This document shows, in pieces, positions 18,101 to 27,109 of a DNA stretch of 59,600 bases (position 1 is the stretch's first letter; the number at the start of each line of letters is the position of its first letter). The notes below the pieces were generated by a model that saw only the letters and a list, made by a program, of their open reading frames with translations, made no database searches and was not told where the DNA came from. The stretch comes from Thermoplasmata archaeon (lineage in GTDB: Archaea; Thermoplasmatota; Thermoplasmata; GCA-020350865). The position numbers and the translations under genes were made by a program. The stretch is taken from the NCBI GenBank assembly GCA_020348445.1, contig CP070751.1, positions 836,438-896,037 of the forward strand, in the 5' to 3' direction.

Positions 18101-21100
18101 ATCACCTTTACACCGCAACCTGACGCTTTCGGCTGCGATGAAGTAACCCTTTGGTTGGAGGATAGCTTTGGTGCTCGAACATCCCAAATCCTATGGATAA
18201 ACATTACTCCTTTTGATGATCCCCCCGAGATTCAGGGTGTAATTCCATCTTTTCAAAAGTACGAGAACGATCCAAGCTGGCAACTCGACCTATCGGGATA
18301 CAAGTACGACAAGGATGATCCCCCCTCAGCTCTTGTATGGGCTGTCCAGGGTGTTGACAGTTCACTGCTTTCCATTGGTGTAAACTCTGACATGCTTGCT
18401 TTTACATTGCAACCAGATTCTTATGGAAATGATGAGATCACCATTATACTTACAGACGGAGAAAATGTAACATTACAAAACATATGGGTGAATGTTACCA
18501 TTGTAAATAAACCGCCGACAATCAGCGGTACACTTCCAAGTTTTCTTGTGGGGGAAGATAACCCAGATTGGATCTTGGATTTGACTCAAAATGAAACTGA
18601 CAGGGAAGACCAAGAACCCTCCAGTAATTTGGTATGGCACATTGTGGGTTTGAACACCTCCTTACTATCCGCATCCATAACAGACAATAACATAACGTTT
18701 TCACTTCTTCCTGATGTATACGGGAAAAACGAGATCACAATCATCCTGGAAGATAGTGAAGGTCTCACAGATACTCAGAAAATCTGGATTAATGTAACTT
18801 CCGAAAATGACGCACCTGTGATATATGGAGTCGTTCCAAATTTCGAGAAATACGAGAACGCACCTGATTGGAACTTTGATCTGAGCAGCTACATGTACGA
18901 TGTGGACAATTCCTCTCATGACCTTTCTTGGAGTGTAGAAGGATGGGACGCTTTACTCTTTGACAATGTCACGATGGTGGGAAATGTCATCACCTTCGAT
19001 TTGGCTATGGATGCCATTGGAAACGACTTGCTCACAATAAATCTCTCAGATGGCCTTTCTTGGGATATACAGGACATTTGGGTAAATGTGACCCCCATAA
19101 ACAAGGCTCCTATAATATACGGCACGATATCGAGCTTTGAAAAGAATGAAGATGACCCTGCTTGGATTCTTGATGTAACTTTAAATGAAACGGATAGGGA
19201 AGATGGTTATCCCTCCCGAAATCTTGTTTGGAGCGTTTTAGGTGTAAACAATTCATTGCTTACAGTCACAATTTTAGATAATAATATTACCTTCACCCTC
19301 GTTCCAAATGCTTTCGGCAACAACGAGATCACCCTCATCTTAACAGATAGCAACAATGCAACAGATACTCAGAATATCTGGATAAATGTTACTTCTGAAA
19401 ACGATGCCCCGATTATATTTGGTGCTATTCCAAACTTCGAGAAAATCGAGGATGCGCCTTTCTGGACCCTTAACCTTTCTAGCTACAAGTTCGATGTTGA
19501 TAACGATGTTTCAGAATTAACCTGGGAAGTAAAGGATTGGGACACCTCACTGTTCGATTTAAGCGTTGATAAGGATGTTTTCACATTCACCCTTGTATCT
19601 AATGCTTATGGCTCCTACGAGATGATCATCCACCTAAATGATTCCGAGTATTCAGATTCCCAGAGCATCTGGATAAATGTTTCCCCTGAAAATGATGCCC
19701 CCTCGATAACAAAGATAATTTCAAATTTCGACACAAAAGAAGACAATGCCTCATGGGTTTTGGATTTGACTACATATGAAAGCGACATCGAGGATCCATA
19801 TCCATCTTTAATCCTTGAGTGGAGCGTGTTTGGAGTGGATCCAAATCTGCTGACCATTACAATTATCGACAACAATCTTACATTCATATTAAAGCCCGAT
19901 GCAAATGGTAACAACGAAATCATCATATTCCTTACCGATAGCATGGGTGCGGTGGATTCACAGAGCATTTGGATAAATGTCTCAGCAAAAAATGATGCCC
20001 CAACAATACTTGGCACAATTCCCAGCTTCGAGAAAAACGAGGATTCACCAAATTGGAACCTCAACCTATCGAGTTTCAAATATGATGTGGACAATGCATC
20101 CCAAGAATTATATTGGATTATTTTAGGGGGAAACGCACCTATATTCGATACAATTGGCATAAATGGGGACCTCATCACATTCGATTTGGCTTCTGATGCT
20201 TTTGGAAGCTACGAAATCACCTTTATTCTCTCCGATAATTTGGATTATGATTCTCAAAATATATGGATAAATGTTACCCCCGTGAATGATGCCCCTGTAA
20301 TCAATAGAACAATTCCTGATTATGACAAATCAGAGGATGATGCGCAATGGACAATAGACCTTACAACATATGAGCGCGACATCGAGGATGTTTACCCATC
20401 GGACAGCCTTTCCTGGAGCGTATTAGGTGTGGATTCGAACCTGCTTTCTGTGGAAATTTCTGATAATAACCTTACGTTTTCGCTGAATCCTGATGCCTAT
20501 GGCAATGATGAGATAACCATAATCCTAAGCGATAGTAACCAAGCAGTGGATTTCCAGAACATCTGGATAAATGTTGCTCCTGAGAATGATGCGCCTACAA
20601 TAATGGGTACGATCCCTAATTTTGAAAGGGACGAGGACGCAGCCATATGGAGTCTGAATCTTTCAAGTTACAAGTACGATGTTGACAATCTAAAATGGGA
20701 ATTATCTTGGGATATACAGGGAGCAAATGTTCCATTATTTGATTTTGTTGATTTGAATGGGGATATCATAACCTTTGACTTGGCTCAAGATGCTTATGGC
20801 AGCTATGAATTAACGATAGAGCTTCATGATAAAGATATTTACACTACCCAGAATTTCTGGGTGAACGTTACTTCAATAAACGATGCACCTGCAATATCCG
20901 ACACAATCCAGGATATGCAAAGACTGGAAGACAGCCTACCCTGGACACTCGATCTAACAGAATATGAAGAAGATGTTGAAGATGGCTCTCCCTCTAGATA
21001 TTTAATTTGGAGCATTTCTGACGTTGACTCATCCCTAATTTTAATTTCAATCACTGACAACAACATAACATTTACCCCTGTTCCAGATGCCTTTGGCTTA

Positions 21101-24100
21101 AATTATGTCACAATCAAATTAACGGACAGCCTCGGAGCTTTCGATACACAGATCGTTTTAATAGAAATTATATCTGTAAACGATGCACCCACCATTCAAT
21201 CTTCTGTTCCCAACATCGTTTTGGATGAGGATACGAGCACTTCAATCAGTCTCTTGGGATATGGAAGCGACATAGAAGATACGCCGAATCAGCTGAGATG
21301 GTCGATTTTAAATGCAAACAACTCCTTATATTCCTGGCAAATAGAGGCTGTTACAAATCTGCTTCATATCAATACTCAACCAAATGCCTATGGTATCAAT
21401 TATGTTACCTTAGAACTTATAGATACCCAGGGAGCAACTGCCTACAAACAAATCCAGGTCAGGGTGATTTCCGAAAATGACCAGCCCTACATACAACCTT
21501 CGATACCTCAATCCCTTTTCGAAACCCTAGAGGATGAGCCTATATCCGTGATCCTCACTGGTTATGAAAACGACGTTGAAGATCCCGATTTCCTTTTAAA
21601 TTGGGAGGTAAGAGGTGTAGATACCTCCAAAATAAAGGTGTCAGTGATTTTTGCTAAAGATGAGCTTATAATCGTTCCTTTAGTTACTTTTTCTCCCCAA
21701 GATACGGAGAGTATCGAGACCGAAATTACACTTGTTCTCATGGACTCAGGAGGTCTTTTTGATTCGCAGAATGTAACTGTAAAGATAATCCCTGTTAACA
21801 ATGCACCTATAATCGACGACCTACCTGATTTGGTGATCAAGTTCGATGATTCGTATATTTTTGATATTTCACCGTATGTATACGACGAGGATACACAAAA
21901 GAGTCAATTGAAAATAACCACATCTGAACCTTCTGAGGATTTAGGATACGGATTTATAACCGTAGCAGGTCTTAATTTGATTTTCGAATATCCCCAATCA
22001 CGTGTGGGTGACCCCTTCACAGTTTTAATTACTGTATCAGATGGACATCTTCATGATTATGGAATCATACAGGTAACGATCTCGGACCATAGTCCTCCTG
22101 AGTTAAAGGAGCCTATTCCAAACGTTTATTTTGATGAGGATTCAAGTAGATATGGGGCATTTGATCTGGATGATCATTTTGAAGCAAAAAACGATGGCTC
22201 TCTCAACTCCTCAGTGTATCTGGATTATTCATATCACGGCAATGAGTATGTTTTCGTTATCATAAACAAGAACAATACCGTGGATTTCATGGCAGCCCAG
22301 GATTGGTATGGCATGGAAAGAATAACCTTCAGGGCTAAAGATAATTATGGGTCCATGGCCGAATATACAATGATAGTAACAGTGAATCCTATAAACGATC
22401 CCCCCATAATATCAGTTGTACCGGATCAGGAATGTAAAATCAATGTGACGAAGACTTTGAACCTCGACCCGTATATATCCGATGTCGATACGTTAAAAGA
22501 AAATCTTATGATCGCCACAGATAGCACCAATATAATCATTTCGGGCCATGATCTGATGCTTTTCTATGATGAGGTCACAATTGAGACTGTCAATATTATC
22601 GTCAGCGATGGATTCTCTCAGGACGGCATTTCTATAGAGGTAAGAGCATCTGCCAATAAATATCCCATTATTCTTACGATACCTGATCTTGTCGTAGGTG
22701 GAGGGGAGGTTTATCTATTTTCGCTTCTTCCCTATGTGAGTGATGCAGACAATGAGATTGAGGATCTGCAAATTTGGACAGATTCTGAATATATCACCCC
22801 CAATGCCAACGACAATATGCTTCTTCAATTAGATTTCCCTTCTGAGATGATAGGTGGTGAAGTGACTGTAACCCTATACGTCTCTGATGGACTGGATACC
22901 AATTTCTCTTGGATAAAAATAAAAGTAACAGACGATTTGGTTCCCACCCTGATCAGCAATTTACCGAATTTGCTGTTCGAAGAGGATACCCAATTGAGCA
23001 ATGCCATAAATCTAAACGATTACTTCCAAAACGCATCTGAATATCAATACTTTGGAAATGAAAATGTTAACATAGTAATACAAGATAATTGGGTAACCTT
23101 CTCAGCTTCCGAAAATTGGAGCGGAACCGAGATGATAACATTTAGAGGAGTCCTCGGGGAGGCTTTTGTGGAGGATACAATCGAGGTCGTTGTGAAACCA
23201 GTTGACGATCCCCCGACCCTATCTTCCTTGCCTTCGTTTGAAAAGAAGGTGAACGAGATTTGGACCTTGAATATTCTTGATTATATCCATGACATCGATA
23301 CTCCCCTTACCGATATGACGATAAGTGTTGACAGTCCATATGTAATACAATATGCTATGAACATCTATTTCCAGTATCAAACTCCAATCTATGATCGAAT
23401 AACCATTACAGTTAGCGACGGTGTAAATACGGTTTTCGGTGTAGTGCATGTGAATGTTACCGCCGAAAACAATGCTCCCAGCTATGTAGGGCTTTTGAGG
23501 ACAGCACATCTAACGCCTGGGGAAACATGGTCAATTGACCTTGACGACTATTTCTATGACTTAGATGGTGACGGACTTTCCTTTTCCTGCAACCAACCAG
23601 AGATAATCATAGATCCTGTAACGCATGTGGCCAGTTGGACCCCGACACAAGGTGACAAGACTCTCACGAATGTGATTTTCTATGTCAGCGATGGATCTGA
23701 AACAATCGAATCCTCACCTATTGATCTTGTGGTGACCCAGGAAAAGTCTTCACCTTCATTCTGGGAACAATACTGGTGGATCTTCTTGTTAATTGCCCTC
23801 CTCGCCGCATCATTACTTGCCTTAATAATCAAAAGAAGAGAGGAAGAGGAAGAAGAAATAGAGTACAAGATAGACGAAGAAAAAGCAGTTAGCTATCTTT
23901 CCACAAAAGGGGGAGGCAACTACCTGATAAAATCGGATAGCTCCGATAGTGCTTATAAGGTGTTCAGTGGGCTTATGCAGGCTGGATTTGAGGGGCTTTG
24001 CATAACCACAAAACGGCCCGAGGATCTATCTGAGCAATACGATCTTGGTAGGGCATGGATAATCAGATTGACGCTGAGAGGCCAGAAGACCGAGGATGGC

Positions 24101-24565
24101 GAGGAGGAGACAAGGATGATGGGCCTTCTGGCTCTGGGAGATGAGGGAAGGATGGATGAGAAATATATATTCTCATCGAATTTCAACACAATCGTAGAGA
24201 CCATTGAGGAGTTCTTAATGGGTGGAGATCATAAGGTTGTACTGTTGGATGGACTTGAATATATACTCGGAGGAGAGGAGCTTATCATGTACATTGGCTT
24301 CATCGCCTCTGTGAGGGAGAGATTGAAGGATAGAAATTCATGCTTGCTCATTCCCATAGATCCAAAGACCCTGTCAGAAAAGGAATTGAGGCTTCTTGAG
24401 AGGGAGACAGAACACTTGGGCGAGTTATTAGAAAAATCTCCCAAAGAATTAAAAGAATATGTTAATGATATATCCACAGATGGAGTAGAAATTACGACAA
24501 AACTGGCTGAAGCAGAGGATGAATTAACATTTCCAAATATGATTGATGAGGAAGATGAAGGGTAA
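15149..24565 (+). CDS. Giant cadherin/Ig-repeat surface protein with cytoplasmic DUF835 domain
   Basis: 3138 residues; the ATG follows GGGAGATCAC. A signal peptide or anchor lies at about 12-40 and a DNRLRE domain at about 165-345 ('INENSQGSNYGGDDNLRV', 'WVNGTYENNGVLL'). Two beta modules with 'WSGWSAPYSTPEG...GRFIQYHLN' occupy about 557-827. From about 924 to 2015 there is a run of roughly 90-100-residue cadherin/dystroglycan-like repeats that alternate between two types, 'DLTxNExDxED' and 'DLSSYKYDVDN'. Each ends 'IWINVTxENDAP'. More divergent repeats continue to about 2864. A transmembrane helix (about 2873-2895, WWIFLLIALLAASLLALII) is followed by KRREEEEEE and a DUF835 domain (about 2912-3110) with 'GLCITTKRP', 'VVLLDGLEYIL' and 'LLIPIDPKTLSEKEL'. 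The layout suggests a surface adhesin or receptor that signals inward. The ligand is unknown. Confidence 0.88.
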   Translation: MASAPRVKRTSNFRGLFTAFLPIVIMFIMFLSSAQSGLATDPILVDNGDYTFTAIWEFEDLTNYTMSNLTTSNGEVNLTINNLFWNQSNAMDFVNGQRTNVVEGDGIVISSDYLLLGYLQNQNFTSPYNWNYANGTDSKVISQWDEGEFGWLYSSYPKNISIQTINIQPDETVGIDSYINENSQGSNYGGDDNLRVQKDANDRRALLWFDVSQISDSKVIDAHLELYFYSSEDASSLDVAVYRVENSWSESIVNWIQRDAVSNWVTSGGDYDPLAVDTVALTNSYDWVSWNITSLVDGWVNGTYENNGVLLDGPTGTNTWKEFYSSDYASLSFRPKLNITYYPLNSYNETANITQVFPLLDQGGYRDLTVTDFGLGTVNNATVSPARGGQVTLGSEGYYKFDPLENISYWGEDPSVNKNSGSFQLSTTVFCEGAASMRLDYDLALGKHTYGVRRTTSSSWDWSRYTDLCIWVRSSGQGEIMKVLIEDSIGASWESSPTPLFNSWSNYTFDLRGFPGDISSINAIRLHFADTTLPTTTFVDNITLIGGAPYLTEGEFFSRIFDGGYSVLWKEILWEEFIVPGTTIEIRTRTGNNSTPGPLWSGWSAPYSTPEGSIITSPEGRFIQYHLNLTTTNTDNTPSLTELTLIKSEYNLTYTYSIDAFENVTWAQIFLKLNEEILWEKTVTGLSTSETITFDIGKYLYKTGDTTMEFGLTVSANSSKDVNISIIVDDFQIKGPTGFYTSQVHDTGSEAFWGDVTWDADIPPATGIILNTRTSMDNITWSTWSAPIAYPSDTITNPMGRYIQYRVNFTTNILGITPVFKAINITYTKHFSQGTITFINDLIAENVTNWGVLSAGCDLRGQSIRYEYSIDSGVTWNPIASDLNLSSVSVSTNKIRFKAILETGNTSLTPTLYALRLTYSVNKPPVIVGIIPNQEWYEDWGPWSIDLTVNESDFEDSGNRLRWYLTGENTSLFTVEGEYSSEDVITFTPQPDAFGCDEVTLWLEDSFGARTSQILWINITPFDDPPEIQGVIPSFQKYENDPSWQLDLSGYKYDKDDPPSALVWAVQGVDSSLLSIGVNSDMLAFTLQPDSYGNDEITIILTDGENVTLQNIWVNVTIVNKPPTISGTLPSFLVGEDNPDWILDLTQNETDREDQEPSSNLVWHIVGLNTSLLSASITDNNITFSLLPDVYGKNEITIILEDSEGLTDTQKIWINVTSENDAPVIYGVVPNFEKYENAPDWNFDLSSYMYDVDNSSHDLSWSVEGWDALLFDNVTMVGNVITFDLAMDAIGNDLLTINLSDGLSWDIQDIWVNVTPINKAPIIYGTISSFEKNEDDPAWILDVTLNETDREDGYPSRNLVWSVLGVNNSLLTVTILDNNITFTLVPNAFGNNEITLILTDSNNATDTQNIWINVTSENDAPIIFGAIPNFEKIEDAPFWTLNLSSYKFDVDNDVSELTWEVKDWDTSLFDLSVDKDVFTFTLVSNAYGSYEMIIHLNDSEYSDSQSIWINVSPENDAPSITKIISNFDTKEDNASWVLDLTTYESDIEDPYPSLILEWSVFGVDPNLLTITIIDNNLTFILKPDANGNNEIIIFLTDSMGAVDSQSIWINVSAKNDAPTILGTIPSFEKNEDSPNWNLNLSSFKYDVDNASQELYWIILGGNAPIFDTIGINGDLITFDLASDAFGSYEITFILSDNLDYDSQNIWINVTPVNDAPVINRTIPDYDKSEDDAQWTIDLTTYERDIEDVYPSDSLSWSVLGVDSNLLSVEISDNNLTFSLNPDAYGNDEITIILSDSNQAVDFQNIWINVAPENDAPTIMGTIPNFERDEDAAIWSLNLSSYKYDVDNLKWELSWDIQGANVPLFDFVDLNGDIITFDLAQDAYGSYELTIELHDKDIYTTQNFWVNVTSINDAPAISDTIQDMQRLEDSLPWTLDLTEYEEDVEDGSPSRYLIWSISDVDSSLILISITDNNITFTPVPDAFGLNYVTIKLTDSLGAFDTQIVLIEIISVNDAPTIQSSVPNIVLDEDTSTSISLLGYGSDIEDTPNQLRWSILNANNSLYSWQIEAVTNLLHINTQPNAYGINYVTLELIDTQGATAYKQIQVRVISENDQPYIQPSIPQSLFETLEDEPISVILTGYENDVEDPDFLLNWEVRGVDTSKIKVSVIFAKDELIIVPLVTFSPQDTESIETEITLVLMDSGGLFDSQNVTVKIIPVNNAPIIDDLPDLVIKFDDSYIFDISPYVYDEDTQKSQLKITTSEPSEDLGYGFITVAGLNLIFEYPQSRVGDPFTVLITVSDGHLHDYGIIQVTISDHSPPELKEPIPNVYFDEDSSRYGAFDLDDHFEAKNDGSLNSSVYLDYSYHGNEYVFVIINKNNTVDFMAAQDWYGMERITFRAKDNYGSMAEYTMIVTVNPINDPPIISVVPDQECKINVTKTLNLDPYISDVDTLKENLMIATDSTNIIISGHDLMLFYDEVTIETVNIIVSDGFSQDGISIEVRASANKYPIILTIPDLVVGGGEVYLFSLLPYVSDADNEIEDLQIWTDSEYITPNANDNMLLQLDFPSEMIGGEVTVTLYVSDGLDTNFSWIKIKVTDDLVPTLISNLPNLLFEEDTQLSNAINLNDYFQNASEYQYFGNENVNIVIQDNWVTFSASENWSGTEMITFRGVLGEAFVEDTIEVVVKPVDDPPTLSSLPSFEKKVNEIWTLNILDYIHDIDTPLTDMTISVDSPYVIQYAMNIYFQYQTPIYDRITITVSDGVNTVFGVVHVNVTAENNAPSYVGLLRTAHLTPGETWSIDLDDYFYDLDGDGLSFSCNQPEIIIDPVTHVASWTPTQGDKTLTNVIFYVSDGSETIESSPIDLVVTQEKSSPSFWEQYWWIFLLIALLAASLLALIIKRREEEEEEIEYKIDEEKAVSYLSTKGGGNYLIKSDSSDSAYKVFSGLMQAGFEGLCITTKRPEDLSEQYDLGRAWIIRLTLRGQKTEDGEEETRMMGLLALGDEGRMDEKYIFSSNFNTIVETIEEFLMGGDHKVVLLDGLEYILGGEELIMYIGFIASVRERLKDRNSCLLIPIDPKTLSEKELRLLERETEHLGELLEKSPKELKEYVNDISTDGVEITTKLAEAEDELTFPNMIDEEDEG

Positions 24566-24585
24566 CTTATCTAAGCTATCCTAAC

Positions 24586-25353
24586 TTATTGTAAATAATA
24601 TCTGTTGATGTAGATTTTACGTTCCCTGTCGAACTCCACCATCATCTTTTCTTTACTATTCTCTATGTCAAATGCTGTTACAGAAATCGTTTTGTCCTGG
24701 ATATCGATGATATTGAAACTGCAACCCAAATGGGCCCTGGTCCTAGCAGAGGAAAATGTGCCTGCATTGACCATCAACGTTTTATGCACCCTAACAGCAT
24801 AGGGCACATGCCTGTGTCCCATCAATACCAATGCAACTTCATTTCTCAGCACCAGATCCAATAAACCTCCTGCATCGTTGATAATATTTTGCTCCCTTCC
24901 TGAATTTGGGACCGGGACAAGATGATGGTGAAGACCTATTATTTTAATTGCTTCAGAATCTTTTAGGTGCTCCTCTATCCATCCATATTTATCTCTACCT
25001 ATGTGACCCTCATCCCTGTCAGGTTCCGAGGAATCTAAACCTAATAAACCAATATCCTTCACTTCCTTGTAGAACTCCAACCTGCCAAAGTACTCCTCGA
25101 ACAACTGATAGCCCAGGTGCCTTGCATCATGATTGCCAGGAATTATCACCACATTTGCCTCAAATCCCTCGATTTTATTTTTAGCTAGTTCATACTCTAG
25201 CAATGTTCCTTCCAAGGTGATGTCACCAGAAACAAATATCAAATCGGGTGCAGGATCAAGGGAATTTATTGCCTTTTGCCCTTTCTCGAATTTTTTCTCT
25301 TGAAACTCGCGAGCATCCGTGATATGCAGATCTGAGATATGCACTATTCTCAT
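24586..25353 (-). CDS. Calcineurin-like metallophosphoesterase
   Basis: 255 residues. All five metal-binding blocks of the family are present: 'HISDLHI', 'VSGDIT', 'IPGNHDARH', 'IGLHHHLVP' and 'LMGHRHVPY'. The length fits class III phosphodiesterase-like proteins (CpdA/YfcE-type), which hydrolyse phosphodiesters or phosphomonoesters in the cytosol. The substrate is not predictable. The ATG at 25351-25353 is four bases beyond the PhoU stop. Its ribosome-binding site AAGGTGA contains that stop codon, so the two genes are almost certainly co-transcribed and translationally linked. The gene converges with the giant DUF835 gene, with only 20 bases between the stops. Confidence 0.93.
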   Translation of the reverse strand: MRIVHISDLHITDAREFQEKKFEKGQKAINSLDPAPDLIFVSGDITLEGTLLEYELAKNKIEGFEANVVIIPGNHDARHLGYQLFEEYFGRLEFYKEVKDIGLLGLDSSEPDRDEGHIGRDKYGWIEEHLKDSEAIKIIGLHHHLVPVPNSGREQNIINDAGGLLDLVLRNEVALVLMGHRHVPYAVRVHKTLMVNAGTFSSARTRAHLGCSFNIIDIQDKTISVTAFDIENSKEKMMVEFDRERKIYINRYYLQ

Positions 25354-25357
25354 GCAC

Positions 25358-26356
25358 TCACCTTAGTGAAAAGATATAGTTTATCGCTATTTCGGAGATA
25401 TCTGTTGCATAGAGCCCTGTTCTTCTAACGCTTTCTATTATTGAGGATAAGGAAACAACGACATCGCTTTCCTGTTCCCTGATCTTCTTCATAAGCGAGT
25501 CACTGGCCTTGTTCAGTTTACTGCTGAGATCGATGGCCTCATTTGCCTCATCCAGATTCTCTGAAAAAAATGCATTCATGGATTTTTCCAAAATCTCAAG
25601 GGATATATTGCTCTCGTGTACGATATCCTTTATGATCTTTTCATTGATCTTCATACCATCCAGAAGCAATATGCTCTCCGCAATTTTTGTGGCATGATCC
25701 CCTATCCTTTCAATAATCCTTGATATCAGCATGTAATTCAGGCTTTTTTCGCTGGATACACCGATTTTCTTGGCAATCTCTGCATCGTTGAGAATCAGGT
25801 TGTACTGTTTGGCAATCATCCAATCGAGACGATCCACATCTCCGTCCCTAAGTATTACATCAGATGCCAGATTTTTTTCCCTGCTTTTCAAGGCGGAAAT
25901 TGCATCTGTATGCATGGATTTTACGAGAAGGTACATCCTTCTCAATCCCTTTATCTGCGAGAACTCCCCGGGATTGAGAAGATCCTGCAAAACCACACAC
26001 CTTTCATTCTCATCGATAATCTCGGGTCCAACAACCATCTTCGTGAAATCCATTATGGTACGTCTCATCACAGAATCGATATTTTTGGACCGAATCTCCA
26101 TGGTATTGTAACCTGCAATATACATACCAATTAGCTTTCTTACAAGATGCTCTGGGGTTTCGTCTGTAATCTCCAAAGTCTTTTTCCTTGAGGCCTTTTC
26201 CCCTTTGATTTTATGATTTAGAAGAATACCTCCATCCGAAAGCGTTGTTATCCATAAAGGATCACCTGCCTTAATCCCCCTATCCTTAACCCAAGATTTG
26301 GGGAGCGAAACAATGTACGTTGAACCCCCTGTTATCTGTACTTTTCTTGATTCCAT
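25358..26356 (-). CDS. PhoU-like phosphate regulator with AbrB-like N-terminus
   Basis: About 332 residues from ATG 26356, which is preceded by GAGATGAT. Longer readings from ATG 26392 or 26365 are possible. The first of these lies inside the TATA box and cannot be the start of the main transcript. Residues 1-50 ('RKVQITGGSTYIVSLPKSWVKDRGI') are an AbrB/SpoVT-type swapped-hairpin DNA-binding domain. The rest is two PhoU-like three-helix bundles with 'DRLDWMIAKQYNLIL', 'ISRIIERIGDHATKIAE' and a C-terminal 'SIIESVRRTGLYATDISE', containing the ExxxD-type metal motifs. Archaeal proteins of this type are thought to control phosphate uptake genes. The metallophosphoesterase follows it in an operon, so phosphate metabolism is a fair guess. 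No Pst transporter is visible in the window. Confidence 0.88.
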   Translation of the reverse strand: MESRKVQITGGSTYIVSLPKSWVKDRGIKAGDPLWITTLSDGGILLNHKIKGEKASRKKTLEITDETPEHLVRKLIGMYIAGYNTMEIRSKNIDSVMRRTIMDFTKMVVGPEIIDENERCVVLQDLLNPGEFSQIKGLRRMYLLVKSMHTDAISALKSREKNLASDVILRDGDVDRLDWMIAKQYNLILNDAEIAKKIGVSSEKSLNYMLISRIIERIGDHATKIAESILLLDGMKINEKIIKDIVHESNISLEILEKSMNAFFSENLDEANEAIDLSSKLNKASDSLMKKIREQESDVVVSLSSIIESVRRTGLYATDISEIAINYIFSLR

Positions 26357-26390
26357 GGTTATCATCTCAAGTAGGTAAATGTAAGGAGAC

Positions 26391-26400
26391 ATATATAATT
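26391..26400 (-). promoter_or_regulatory. TATA box of phoU-like operon
   Basis: AATTATATAT on the minus strand is centred about 39 bases before ATG 26356. It leaves a leader of around 14 bases with the ribosome-binding site and rules out the upstream ATG at 26392. Confidence 0.6.
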
Positions 26401-26593
26401 CTTTAGTAGTTTATTTAGATTCTTAGAAATGTATATAGAGGTATGATATAAAGGCATAAATTGATATTAAAAGAGATGATTTCTTCCCCCTATATCTCGA
26501 ATAATATACCCGATTCCCTTATTCAAATCTATAACAATTAAATACTATCACACCAATGTAGCTATCCCAACAAAAAAGGGAGAGGGTGACAAC

Positions 26594-27013
26594 TTGCCCA
26601 TAAAACGATTTGAATTAACCTCCTTGGATGCGAGAAGATTTGCCAAATCTGGGGAGAAACCAAAGAACATACGCATCGACCACAACAGCAGTGTTACTTT
26701 GGTAACCGAAATTAACGATAAAGAAGCGAATGTGGATTTTAGATTTACTGCCAGTTATTCTGGTCTTGGAATGATAAGAATCGAAGGCAGTTTGATTTAT
26801 GAAGGGGATGCTCCGAAATTGGTCCAACAGTGGAGCACAAAGAACAACATGCCAAATGAGGTGGCAACAGAAATTCATACCACGATAATGAACAACTGCA
26901 TTCCAGAGGCCATGTTACTGGCAAGGGATATCAGATTGCCTCCGCCCATCCCAATGCCCAAGGTCAATATCCAGGCCAAAAAGAAAGGTGGAGAACCAAG
27001 GGGTTACGCTTGA
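26594..27013 (+). CDS. Small conserved archaeal-type protein, function unknown
   Basis: 139 residues. It starts at TTG 26594, five bases after GAGGGTGA, an almost perfect ribosome-binding site that decides the start. No signal peptide or membrane segment is present. The middle ('VDFRFTASYSGLGMIRIEGSLIYEG') looks like paired beta strands. The following helical part, 'EVATEIHTTIMNNCIPEAMLLARDI', leads to a Pro-rich 'RLPPPIPMPKVN'. The alternation of strands, helix and a proline-rich end recalls SecB-like folds, but that comparison is from memory and weak. It stands alone between divergent phoU and a convergent ATPase gene. An ATAACAATTAAATACTA region near 26528-26545 may be its promoter. Confidence 0.75.
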   Translation: MPIKRFELTSLDARRFAKSGEKPKNIRIDHNSSVTLVTEINDKEANVDFRFTASYSGLGMIRIEGSLIYEGDAPKLVQQWSTKNNMPNEVATEIHTTIMNNCIPEAMLLARDIRLPPPIPMPKVNIQAKKKGGEPRGYA

Positions 27014-27109
27014 TTTTTCTGAAATTTCTTTTTTAATCCTGATAAAGTTTAGGTTCAATCGATTAAATTTGATCTTAGTAAAGATAAAAAAACAAATAAA
27101 TGTTATGTT

